Source: Candidatus Omnitrophota bacterium
Lineage (GTDB): Bacteria; Omnitrophota; Gorgyraeia; Gygaellales; Profunditerraquicolaceae
Reading direction: 5' to 3'
NCBI GenBank assembly: GCA_028687205.1
Contig: JAQUAP010000016.1
Location: forward strand, 1-20,673
DNA: 20,673 bases
Shown here: positions 1 to 6,337 of the stretch, one piece after another
How positions within the stretch are numbered: position 1 is the stretch's first letter
How the letters are laid out: the number at the start of each line of letters is the position of its first letter
Notes under the pieces: model-generated
What the model saw: only the letters and a program-made list of their open reading frames with translations
What the model was told of the DNA's origin: nothing
Databases searched by the model: none
Translations under genes and position numbers: made by a program

Positions 1-145
1 GTGAGGCCTGCGCCAACGCAGGCCGAACGATGCACGGGAGATGTGGGAGCGCCGACAGGCGCGGGGCCTATTGATAAATTGATTTGGTGGGTCAAAATTC
101 CGTTAGAACATAACGGTAGACCCACCGAAAATAACCAGATAAACT
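1..145. other. Hairpin-rich segment upstream of the first gene
   Basis: Three inverted repeats follow one another. GGCCTGCG/CGCAGGCC at 5-24 has a CCAA loop. GCGCC/GGCGC at 49-62 has a GACA loop. A nested structure at 86-126 has the outer stem GGTGGGTC/GACCCACC and the inner stem CCGTTA/TAACGG. No T-tract follows the last one, so it does not look like an intrinsic terminator. Frame 1 is open from base 1 to about base 174, but the peptide resembles nothing I recognise. It could be the end of a structured RNA or a repetitive extragenic element whose start lies outside the window. Confidence 0.45.
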
Positions 146-865
146 ATGGAACATTGCCATGTTTGCGGCAGCCATAAGAAAATTTGCCCGATTTGCGGCG
201 CCGAGCTGCATAAGAAGTTTGACGATTTTATCGTCCGCTCGGAGATTATCTACGCCATATTCATGGCCTGGGGTTTTGCCGCCTCCGCGGAAGCGGTAAT
301 CAGGCAGAAGAGCTGGGTTAATATCCCGCTTTTAATCATCAGCACGTTTGTGCTCATCCGTTTCTTTTTTGCCCCTACCCGCAACCTTTTTTCCGCGGCA
401 CTGGTCACGGAAAAGAAGCCAAACTGGCGCTGGCTGGTCTTTCTGGTGGATTTCCCTTTTCTGATATTTCATTCCTTTGCTTATTATTCAATGTGCCTGG
501 CGATAAGCGAAGGAGGGAGTAATTCTTTTCATTTTTTTCAATGGTTCGTTATCCTTCTGTCGGCAAACGTCCTTTGGCTGGCATCGATTGCCTTACGCAT
601 GCGCCTTTTAGGCAAAAAGAAGCATTTCGCGACCTATATTAAATGGTGTATTAATAATTTTATTACGGTTATTTTATTTGCCCTGATTTTTTTGATATTT
701 ACCGGTAATTTTTTCGCTTTTTTTGCGATATTCTTCACCAAAGGATATCCGCTGATAATAAACCAGGCGCAGGTTTTGTACTGGGCGCTTTTTGGCGTGG
801 CCCTGTTGAACTGCTGCGCGGATTTTATCCTCACCGCCTCAGATTACCTAGGTTTCGAAAGCTAA
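146..865 (+). CDS. Zinc-ribbon integral membrane protein, function unknown
   Basis: The 239-residue protein starts with two zinc knuckles, C4-x2-C7 and C14-x2-C17 (second one CPICG), the usual layout of a small zinc ribbon that coordinates one metal ion. The rest is strongly hydrophobic. I count about five or six membrane segments, around residues 35-50, 58-75, 97-117, 130-148, 168-195 and 208-230, separated by short basic loops. No catalytic motif is visible. The start has no clear Shine-Dalgarno sequence. The next gene follows after 28 bases on the same strand, so the two may be co-transcribed. I do not recognise the family. A cytoplasmic zinc ribbon on a multi-span protein suggests a sensor or scaffold, but that is only inference. 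Confidence 0.7.
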   Translation: MEHCHVCGSHKKICPICGAELHKKFDDFIVRSEIIYAIFMAWGFAASAEAVIRQKSWVNIPLLIISTFVLIRFFFAPTRNLFSAALVTEKKPNWRWLVFLVDFPFLIFHSFAYYSMCLAISEGGSNSFHFFQWFVILLSANVLWLASIALRMRLLGKKKHFATYIKWCINNFITVILFALIFLIFTGNFFAFFAIFFTKGYPLIINQAQVLYWALFGVALLNCCADFILTASDYLGFES

Positions 866-893
866 CAGGCTAATTTCAGGAGATGGATATAAG

Positions 894-1586
894 ATGTTAA
901 AGGGAGCCCGGGTGTTTATTTTCGGGTGTTTTGTGGCGATGGATCTTTGCGGGTGCGTAGCGGTTAAGGGAAGGCCTCCCGAAGAATTTAAGCAACCGCC
1001 TCTTGGTTCGCTGCAGAATCCGATCATTGACAGTGATATATCGTTGGCTGAAGCGCTGAGAAAAGAGAGCCCGCTTGAATTTAAAGCAAGGCAAAGGCTC
1101 GTAGAGGTGTTATATTATTCATTTGACGGGAGAATCCACAAGGGCCAGCTGGTTATAGATGAAAGGCTTGTGGAGGATATCCGGGAAGTATTCCGGGTTG
1201 CTTTAGAGAGTAAATTTCCTGTTGGCTCTGTCATCCCCATCTCCCACGACCGGTTTTTTAAAGACGGCCAATGGAACGAAGATGACCTTTCCATGCTATC
1301 CAATAATACTTCCGCCTTTAATTATAGGACGGTAACCGGAGGAAAGTCTCTTTCCGAACATAGCTATGGTTTTGCCATTGATATTAATCCTGTGCAAAAC
1401 CCTTATATTAAAGGAAGTATTGTATTACCCCCTAATGCAGTTTACGATACAGCGAAAGCGGGGACGCTTACCCAGGATTCTCCCATCGTAAAAACTTTTA
1501 TACGCTTAGGTTGGAGATGGGGAGGCAACTGGAAATCTTTAAAAGATTATCAGCATTTTGAGAAAGTTTTACGAAGCCTACCCTAG
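894..1586 (+). CDS. M15-type D,D-carboxypeptidase/endopeptidase-like lipoprotein
   Basis: This looks like a zinc peptidase of the M15 group (VanY / Ply500 / endolysin-like) that cleaves peptide bonds of peptidoglycan. The C-terminal half has the family signature SEHSYGFAIDINP, giving zinc ligands H156 and D163, and the closing block DYQHFE with the third ligand H221. WGGNW just before it is also typical of M15C enzymes. The N-terminus is hydrophobic and ends in LCGC at residues 18-21, an acceptable though not perfect lipobox, so the enzyme is probably a lipoprotein acting in the periplasm. An AGGAG sequence about 12 bases before the ATG supports this start. The protein ends with TAG. Its neighbours are unrelated membrane proteins, so context adds little. 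Confidence 0.85.
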   Translation: MLKGARVFIFGCFVAMDLCGCVAVKGRPPEEFKQPPLGSLQNPIIDSDISLAEALRKESPLEFKARQRLVEVLYYSFDGRIHKGQLVIDERLVEDIREVFRVALESKFPVGSVIPISHDRFFKDGQWNEDDLSMLSNNTSAFNYRTVTGGKSLSEHSYGFAIDINPVQNPYIKGSIVLPPNAVYDTAKAGTLTQDSPIVKTFIRLGWRWGGNWKSLKDYQHFEKVLRSLP

Positions 1587-1615
1587 CTTAAGGACCTACA
1601 AGTGAAGCCAGTATT

Positions 1616-2080
1616 ATGGTTAGAGAAAAAATACCCAAAGGGATAATCGTTTTCAGCATTTTAATTATTCTATATTCGTTGCACGGATTGCCCACCGTTG
1701 ATTTCAATACCTATTACGCCAAATTTTATCCTTCACCGGAAAAAATAATCCTGGCCCGCTATATTTTCTCCATAGCCCTGAGGATAGTTTTGCTTGTTTC
1801 AGGCATAGGTATTTTATTGCGCAGGGATATTTTCCGCAAAATCATCTTATTGATCAGTTTTTTTACCATTGCCACTGTTTATTGGAAACATCCGGTCAGC
1901 GTTTTTAAAAAAGTTTTAATCTGGAAGGTCGCGCAGGGGATACTCCCGGTTGATGTGATACCGAAAATCGATATGCTGGCTTGGAGTAGCGCCATAATCT
2001 GTTACGTAATTGATATCGGTTTTGCCCTCTGCCTGCTATGTTATTTTACCCGTCCCAAAATAAAGAAACAGTTTATATGA
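1616..2080 (+). CDS. Small four-span membrane protein, unknown
   Basis: This 154-residue protein is nearly all membrane: hydrophobic stretches lie near residues 8-26, 43-66, 72-90 and 118-143. A basic tail (RPKIKKQ) follows the last one. There is no recognisable domain or conserved polar motif. Its last codons overlap the ATG of the broken glycosyltransferase (ATGA at 2077-2080), which implies translational coupling. Small multi-span proteins often sit next to membrane glycosyltransferases of the GT39 type, so it may have been an accessory to that enzyme. No function can be assigned from sequence alone. Confidence 0.65.
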   Translation: MVREKIPKGIIVFSILIILYSLHGLPTVDFNTYYAKFYPSPEKIILARYIFSIALRIVLLVSGIGILLRRDIFRKIILLISFFTIATVYWKHPVSVFKKVLIWKVAQGILPVDVIPKIDMLAWSSAIICYVIDIGFALCLLCYFTRPKIKKQFI

Positions 2081-2197
2081 TAACTAATAAAAACGCCACC
2101 GCCGGATTTATTTTTATAATTTTATTCTTCGGCCTCTTCCTGCGATTATACGATATAAGTAAGTATGATTTATGGTACGATGAGTTAGCCTCTACTA
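2077..2197 (+). pseudogene. 5' fragment of a GT39-like membrane glycosyltransferase, cut by an IS3 element
   Basis: Forty codons remain: a hydrophobic signal-anchor (residues 9-22) followed by LRLYDISKYDLWYDELAS. That matches the start of dolichyl-phosphate-mannose mannosyltransferase-like (GT39/PMT) proteins, where a LRFYGL...LWYDE block with catalytic acidic residues follows the first membrane span. The IS3 element begins at 2198 inside codon 41. Past the element the same frame resumes (from about 3466) as VNKLFNRFVDIKCAVADPL and then meets TAA at 3525. The DPL tail resembles the HPPLYY loop that follows in GT39 enzymes. No further glycosyltransferase sequence is present, so most of the gene, normally about 500 residues, is missing. 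The gene is dead in this chromosome. Confidence 0.7.
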
Positions 2198-2220
2198 TGA
2201 CCTTCCCCTCTTTAGTGGAC
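2198..2220 (+). repeat. Left terminal inverted repeat of the IS3 element
   Basis: The end starts TGACCTTCCCC and closes with AGTGGAC. Against the right end read inward, the first 11 bases differ at one position (C/T), the middle diverges with a one-base gap, and the last seven are identical. TG at the tip is the usual IS3-family terminus. Confidence 0.8.
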
Positions 2221-2226
2221 TAATTG

Positions 2227-3123
2227 TTAAGAGAAAATTTTCTGTTTTTCATACTCAAAAGGGCTTAAATATCCCAGCGTTGAATGCGCCCGTTTTGTGT
2301 TATAGTACATTTCAATATATTCAAAGATACTTGCCTTTGCCTCTTCCCGTGTCCGGAATTTATTCCGGTGGATAAGCTCAACTTTAAGCGTATGGAAGAA
2401 ACTCTCCGCAACCGCATTATCCCAGCAGTCGCCTTTTTTGCTCATGCTGCCGACGAATTTATTCTGGGCCAGTAAGGCCTTAAAATCATTGCCGGCATAT
2501 TGAACGCCCCTGTCAGAATGGCAGATAAGCTCCTTAGGCGGAGAACGCCGTAAGATTGCCTGCCTTAATGCCTGAAGTATTAAAGTATCGGCTATGGTTT
2601 TATCCATAGCCAGCCCTACGATTCCCCGCGAAAATAAATCAAGTATCGCCGCCAGGTACAGCCAGCCTTCAAAAGTCCAGATATAAGTTATATCCGACAC
2701 CCAGACGCTATTAGGCTGCGCAACGATAAAGTTACGGTTCAGCAAATTCGGCCATACAGGATAACTATGCTTTGAATTCGTGGTTACCCTGAACTTGCGC
2801 TTCTGTATGGCGAAGATGCCATCTACATGCATAAGCCGGGCTACACGGTTTAAAGAACAAGGAACTTGTTCTTTATTGCGCAACTCGTTCTAAACCCGCG
2901 GGCTGCCGTAATTACGGTCATTATCCCAGAATATACGCCTTATTTCAATGAGCAGTTTTTCGTTATTTAGCCTGTTCTGGCTTTTAGGCCGTATCTTAAA
3001 CGCGTGATATCCGCTCCTGGATACTTCTACCGCACGGCACATCTTCTCAAGCGGAAAACTTAAACGGTTGGAGTCAATAAACTCGAATCGTTCTCGGTCG
3101 GTTTTGAAAATATGCCGACTGCT
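2227..3123 (-). pseudogene. IS3-family transposase orfB, interrupted by TAG
   Basis: Read in the -1 frame after the slip site, the product begins with RFEFIDSNRL and SRSGYHAF, the usual OrfB helper region (HTH_21-like). It then runs into YGSPRV and an in-frame TAG at 2890-2892, where active relatives have a sense codon before ELR. Downstream the same frame continues for 218 codons from a TTG at 2883. It holds the whole rve integrase core: D64 in SDITYIW, D124 in SDRGVQY and E160 in NAVAESFF, with exactly 35 residues between the last two (D,D35E). The catalytic core is therefore intact but separated from its N-terminus. It is either a pseudogene or, less likely, expressed by readthrough or restart. 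Confidence 0.85.
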
Positions 3124-3130
3124 TTTTTTA
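3122..3130 (-). promoter_or_regulatory. A7G programmed -1 frameshift site of the IS3 element
   Basis: On the minus strand the sequence reads T-A7-G-C, with codons CTA AAA AAA GCA in the orfA frame. Slipping back one base enters the orfB frame (AGC AGT CGG). This is the standard place and type of frameshift signal making the OrfAB transposase in IS3 elements. With the upstream TAA in orfA it can no longer be reached from the orfA start. Confidence 0.75.
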
Positions 3131-3362
3131 GGATTTCAATCTCGACTTCGGCATTGCGCAGCTTACGGCGTAAGGCAACTATTTCCGTTTAATGCCCTTT
3201 GCCTACAAACGCTTTATCGCCTTCCTGGGAATACTTCCTTTTCCAATTATAAAGCACATTGGCGTGGATCCCCAAAGAACGGGCTACCTCTGAGGCTTTT
3301 TGGCCCTCTTCGGTAACCATCTTTACCGCTTGTACCTTAAATGCCTTGTCAAACCGCTTCAT
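3123..3362 (-). pseudogene. IS3-family transposase orfA, interrupted by TAA
   Basis: The likely start is the ATG at 3362-3360, giving MKRFDKAFK, the typical OrfA opening. It has GGGGAAGG just upstream as ribosome binding site; an in-frame ATG seven codons earlier lacks this. A helix-turn-helix follows (KASEVARSLGIHANVLYNWKR) that would bind the terminal repeats. An in-frame TAA at 3191-3189 comes right after GKGH. Beyond it the same frame continues with TEIVALRRKLRNAEVEIEIL, the leucine-zipper region of OrfA, up to the A7G slip site. The stop therefore cuts off the zipper and also prevents the OrfAB frameshift fusion. Confidence 0.85.
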
Positions 3363-3438
3363 TTTGACGCCTTCCCCTTCCATCGGACACCCCCTGGTTT
3401 AAGAGCCGGTGTTTATGCTACCACCAACTCTTCTTTGT

Positions 3439-3462
3439 GTCCACTTTTTCGGGGGAAGATCA
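3439..3462 (-). repeat. Right terminal inverted repeat of the IS3 element
   Basis: Read on the minus strand from 3462 it starts TGATCTTCCCC and reaches AGTGGAC at 3445-3439. It lies upstream of orfA, as expected for the left (promoter-proximal) end of an IS3 element in its own orientation. Confidence 0.8.
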
Positions 3463-3544
3463 TTATGGTTAATAAGTTGTTTAATAGATTTGTAGATATA
3501 AAATGTGCGGTAGCGGACCCGCTTTAACATGTTATTAATAAAAA

Positions 3545-3637
3545 ATGGAAAAAGTATTTAAGTTGGAATATATCGGTATTCTTGGTGGTTAGGGAAAGGA
3601 CGGCCAGCCTGAGCTGGTCCGGGAAGTAGCATTTAAG
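3545..3637 (+). pseudogene. Conserved-looking 5' extension of the ABC ATPase, interrupted by TAG
   Basis: In frame with the ABC ATPase, an ATG at 3545 opens MEKVFKLEYIGILGG, then TAG at 3590-3592, then GKDGQPELVREVAFK, leading straight into MGQVISIVGATGSGKTT at 3638. This reads as the beta strands and aromatic A-loop region that precede the Walker A motif of ABC domains. ABC ATPases usually have about 30-40 residues before Walker A. With the 3638 start only eight remain. I infer that the original gene started at 3545 and picked up a nonsense codon, though an unusual short form starting at 3638 cannot be excluded. Confidence 0.6.
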
Positions 3638-4333
3638 ATGGGGCAGGTTATTAGCATTGTGGGTGCTACGGGTTCAGGCAAGACAACCCTGATAAAGGAC
3701 ATCGAGCTCTTAGCGAGAGAAAATACGCCTTCCCGCCGCACGGTTACGCTTAACGGTATAGTGCCCTCCGAAGAACACTGCCTTCTGCCTTCAGACCGGC
3801 TTATCGCTCTGATTACCCAGCATACAAATTTTCTTTCTGATATGCGCGTTAAGGATTTTTTGGCGACCCATGCCGCTATACGCAGTTGCGGCAGGGAAGG
3901 GTTGGTTGTAGACGAGACCCTCGCGTTTGCCAACCAGTTAACCGGAGAACCTATTGATACTGCTAACGCAATGACCGAGTTATCCGGCGGCCAGACGCGC
4001 GCGCTGATGATCGCGGATGCGGTGGTAATCGGAGAATCCCCGGTAATTCTTTTAGATGAAATTGAGAATGCCGGCATCCACCGCACCAAGGTATTGGAAC
4101 TTCTAAAACAGTATAAGAAGATTTTTATTTTTGTTACCCATGACCCCCGGATTACACTGCTTTCTGATTTCCGTATAGTCATGAAGAACGGCGCGATGCA
4201 GAAGGTGATTGTTACCAACGGTGAAGAAAAAAAAGTAGTTGAACAGGTCAAAAAAATTGATGACCTGTTACTGCGCTTAAGGGCGTATATACGTAACGGA
4301 GAAATTATTACCGAGTCCCATCTAAAGGAGTAA
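3638..4333 (+). CDS. Soluble ABC-type ATPase, first gene of a metallocentre-like trio
   Basis: The protein has all the ATPase motifs of an ABC nucleotide-binding domain: Walker A GATGSGKTT (9-17), Q-loop Q61, signature LSGGQ (115-119), Walker B VILLDE (136-141) and the switch histidine H168 in VTHDP. It has no membrane segment and no permease gene beside it, so it probably acts as a soluble ATPase rather than a transporter subunit. The 231-residue product from this ATG lacks the N-terminal strands that normally carry the A-loop; see the TAG-interrupted extension just upstream. Two bases separate its stop from the GTPase gene, whose AAGGAG ribosome site lies inside the end of this gene, so the two are translationally coupled. 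Its biochemical target is unknown. Confidence 0.8.
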   Translation: MGQVISIVGATGSGKTTLIKDIELLARENTPSRRTVTLNGIVPSEEHCLLPSDRLIALITQHTNFLSDMRVKDFLATHAAIRSCGREGLVVDETLAFANQLTGEPIDTANAMTELSGGQTRALMIADAVVIGESPVILLDEIENAGIHRTKVLELLKQYKKIFIFVTHDPRITLLSDFRIVMKNGAMQKVIVTNGEEKKVVEQVKKIDDLLLRLRAYIRNGEIITESHLKE

Positions 4334-4335
4334 GG

Positions 4336-5037
4336 ATGAAGCTGGTAATCTGTTCTGGCCCTCCGACAAGCGGCAAGACTACCGTATTAAGGCACGTCAT
4401 AAAGAAACTTAAGAGTAAAGGCGAGAGGCCAGTGTTTGTTAAGACCGATGTCCAGTTTGCCTGTGAGGATGAATTATTTGCGCAGGAATTATCCATTCCT
4501 GTTAAGAAGGTTTATTCCGGGGAATTGTGTCCGGACCATTGTAACGTAATGGTATTGGGCGACGCGGTTGAATGGGCTCGGAAGGCAAAAGCGACGGTGC
4601 TTATGATAGAGACGGCAGGATTGTGCCTGAGGTGTTCTCCTTATGTTGAAGGCGCGTTCGGGATGGTTGTGCTTGAGGCAACTAGTGGCATGAACCTGCC
4701 GAGAAAGATCGGGCCGATGTTATCGCTGGCGGATATGGCGATAGTCACCAAGATTGATTTGGTTTCTCAGGCTGAAAAAGAGGTCTTCCGCGCCAGGATA
4801 CTGGAGGCTTGCCCAGGCATGCAGGTTATTGAATCAGACGCTTTACATGGAATAGGGATTGAACCGATTGTGAAAATGATTTATAATTCTTCTGATATAC
4901 AAGGCCCCCTTTACCTAAGAGGGAATCCTCCCTTAGGCACCTGCACCATCTGTGTGGGTAAAAAGGAGGTTGGTTGGAAGCAACACTTTGGCGTGGTCAG
5001 GCCTTTGGATCACCAGGTTTTTTATAGGGGTGAATGA
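4336..5037 (+). CDS. SIMIBI/G3E-type (CobW/HypB-like) GTPase with metal-binding cysteine pairs
   Basis: This 233-residue protein has the P-loop GPPTSGKTT (8-16), a switch segment IETAGLCLRC (91-100) and the guanine-specificity motif TKID (138-141), followed by an SDALHG block near 167-172. That combination is typical of the HypB/UreG/CobW branch, GTPases that load metal or cofactors into enzymes. Three cysteine pairs stand out: C65-x3-C69, C97-x2-C100 and C203-x2-C206. They could bind nickel, cobalt, zinc or an Fe-S cluster. It sits between an ABC ATPase and an Fe-S protein with gaps of 2 and 3 bases, so the three very likely work together. I cannot name the client enzyme. Confidence 0.8.
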   Translation: MKLVICSGPPTSGKTTVLRHVIKKLKSKGERPVFVKTDVQFACEDELFAQELSIPVKKVYSGELCPDHCNVMVLGDAVEWARKAKATVLMIETAGLCLRCSPYVEGAFGMVVLEATSGMNLPRKIGPMLSLADMAIVTKIDLVSQAEKEVFRARILEACPGMQVIESDALHGIGIEPIVKMIYNSSDIQGPLYLRGNPPLGTCTICVGKKEVGWKQHFGVVRPLDHQVFYRGE

Positions 5038-5040
5038 AGA

Positions 5041-5655
5041 ATGAAGGATTGCGGAGGGTGCGGGTTTACTACCTGCGTTGAGTTTTATAAGAAATTAAAA
5101 GAAAACCCCGTTTTAAGCAAAAACTGTATTTATCTGCAGAGAGGCGAAGAAGAGGCAAAAGAGGGAATTATTGAGAATAATAAGACGGTATGGAGGGATT
5201 CCTTAGGGAGAGAGTTTGATTTTATCCTGGAGTATTTTCCTGAAGAACCTGGGCCGCGGGAAATCATTATTCCGCATAATCCGTTGCTTACCCGCGAAAT
5301 GGAACTTAAAGCAGGAGAAACAATTATCGGCAGGCCATTAGGAATATCTTGTGGTTGTCCGGTTACTCATTGTGGTATAATTATGGAGGTAGATAAAAAG
5401 ACCGGCGTGGTTGTGTGGTGCGTTACCGGGCCGCTTACTCCGCGGCAGAATGGCTTTAAGGATTTAGGATATTATACCGCGCTTGGCTATGAAGGGTTAA
5501 TTCAGGAAAGTCGCTGTGAGATTAAGATAGGAATGCGTTATTTTTTTCTACCGCGCAGGTGTATGCTGCAATGGAGGCACAGCGGCCTGGTTAATTACCT
5601 TAACCATACCGCGTCTGGATTACAGGCGCGGCTGGAAGGGTTGTGGATTGGATAA
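5041..5655 (+). CDS. Fe-S cluster protein (pfam04060-like N-terminus)
   Basis: The N-terminus DCGGCGFTTC with C4, C7, C12 and a distal C29 matches the small 4Fe-4S domain seen in the corrinoid Fe-S protein large subunit (AcsC/CdhE), RnfB and corrinoid activators. The rest of the 204-residue protein forms a second domain with another cysteine cluster, GISCGCPVTHCG (C104, C106, C111), plus C127, C159 and C174. It could hold a second cluster or accept a metal. An AGGGG ribosome site precedes the ATG, just inside the GTPase gene. I infer a redox or scaffold partner for the two NTPases upstream, perhaps in activating a corrinoid or nickel enzyme. No corrinoid enzyme is encoded in this window to confirm it. 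Confidence 0.75.
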   Translation: MKDCGGCGFTTCVEFYKKLKENPVLSKNCIYLQRGEEEAKEGIIENNKTVWRDSLGREFDFILEYFPEEPGPREIIIPHNPLLTREMELKAGETIIGRPLGISCGCPVTHCGIIMEVDKKTGVVVWCVTGPLTPRQNGFKDLGYYTALGYEGLIQESRCEIKIGMRYFFLPRRCMLQWRHSGLVNYLNHTASGLQARLEGLWIG

Positions 5656-5712
5656 TAAAATCAGGTTAAGGTGAAAACGGGGTATTTGCAATCCAATAGA
5701 TGGAGGTGTAGG

Positions 5713-6198
5713 ATGAAAAAATGGATTTTAGTTTTAACACTTGCTTTAATGGCCCAGTTTGGGTATAGGGGTATACCCGTGTGGGCGCAAGAAGAAGCAG
5801 TCGTGGCGAGCTCGGAAGCGCAAGAAAAAGATTCCGCCGAGATTAAGAAAGTGATTGAAACTTTTCTAGAGTGCAGCAGGGTAGGGGATTTGGATTGTGC
5901 GATGAGCCATGTTTCAAAAGAATTTTTAGGAGTGCTTGAAGGCGAGAGCCTGGATTACGCTGGATTAAGGCTGCATTTTGAAAATTCGTTCAGTAATACG
6001 ACAGACAGGTCTTTTAGCAATCTGAATGTCCTTGAATTAAACGTAGGAGACGATAATAAAGCAACTGTCCTGGTAGAATATGAATTGGAGGCATTTAATT
6101 TAAAGACGAGCGCACGTATTAAAAAATCGCGAAGGGTACAATATTCCCTGTACAGAGAAGGCGGTACTTGGAAGATCCTGTCTTTAGAGCAGAGCTAA
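5713..6198 (+). CDS. Exported NTF2-like domain protein
   Basis: The start at 5713 is chosen because GGAGG lies about seven bases upstream and the product then begins with a normal signal peptide (MKKWILVLTLALMAQFGY...VWA, cleavage before QEEA). A GTG 14 codons earlier gives a non-signal extension and is less likely. The mature part of about 130 residues begins with a helix (IKKVIETFLECSRVGDLDCAMSHV). It is followed by alternating strands ending in VQYSLYREGGTWKILSL, the fold pattern of SnoaL/DUF4440-type NTF2-like domains. Such domains bind small ligands or mediate contacts. No catalytic residues are obvious. It probably sits in the periplasm. Confidence 0.7.
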   Translation: MKKWILVLTLALMAQFGYRGIPVWAQEEAVVASSEAQEKDSAEIKKVIETFLECSRVGDLDCAMSHVSKEFLGVLEGESLDYAGLRLHFENSFSNTTDRSFSNLNVLELNVGDDNKATVLVEYELEAFNLKTSARIKKSRRVQYSLYREGGTWKILSLEQS

Positions 6199-6257
6199 AA
6201 AATAGAGGGGCAGATAGTAGTTTCGGCACAATCAAATATCGGGGTTTGCCTTGTTCA

Positions 6258-6284
6258 TTGACAGCGGGATGGATATGATATAAT
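6258..6284 (+). promoter_or_regulatory. Sigma70-type promoter upstream of cpaF
   Basis: A perfect TTGACA (6258-6263) and a perfect TATAAT (6279-6284) are separated by 15 bases, slightly short. TGA directly before the -10 gives an extended -10. The predicted start is near 6291, leaving a leader of about 47 bases with a strong GAGAGGAG ribosome site before the cpaF ATG. Confidence 0.6.
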
Positions 6285-6337
6285 ATATTATGCCGACGGA
6301 AATTGGGTAATCTGCTTAAGATAAGAGAGGAGTAAAG

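Larger units (their letters stand above)
2198..3462 (-). mobile_element. IS3-family insertion sequence, 1265 bp, probably inactive
   Basis: The transposase lies on the minus strand with two out-of-phase frames (orfA, orfB) joined by an A7G slip site, the IS3 layout. The ends are matching inverted repeats that start with TGA. The left end begins TGACCTTCCCC and the right end, read inward, TGATCTTCCCC. Both reach an AGTGGAC block 16-17 bases in. The flanking triplets are CTA (2195-2197) on the left and TTA (3463-3465) on the right, so the expected 3-bp target duplication is imperfect. Both frames carry premature stops (TAA in orfA, TAG in orfB), so the copy probably cannot move without help from an intact relative. 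Confidence 0.88.

Noticed and set aside
86..126. Intrinsic terminator at the nested hairpin
   Set aside because: No run of Ts follows the 3' arm; the next bases are GAAAATAACC.
3068..3527. Plus-strand open frames across the right half of the IS element
   Set aside because: They are antisense to transposase orfA/orfB and have no ribosome site or recognisable protein pattern. Only the last 20 codons, outside the element, may be remains of the glycosyltransferase.
2890..3592. Idea that TAG is a sense codon in this organism, because TAG interrupts both orfB and the ABC ATPase
   Set aside because: TAG ends at least two intact genes of normal length here (the M15 peptidase at 1584-1586 and the DsrE-like protein at 15598-15600), and TAA also interrupts neighbouring frames. 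Local decay around the IS explains the pattern better.
3589..4251. Minus-strand 220-codon frame opposite the ABC ATPase
   Set aside because: The plus frame carries every ABC motif in order. The minus frame has the composition of a complement shadow.
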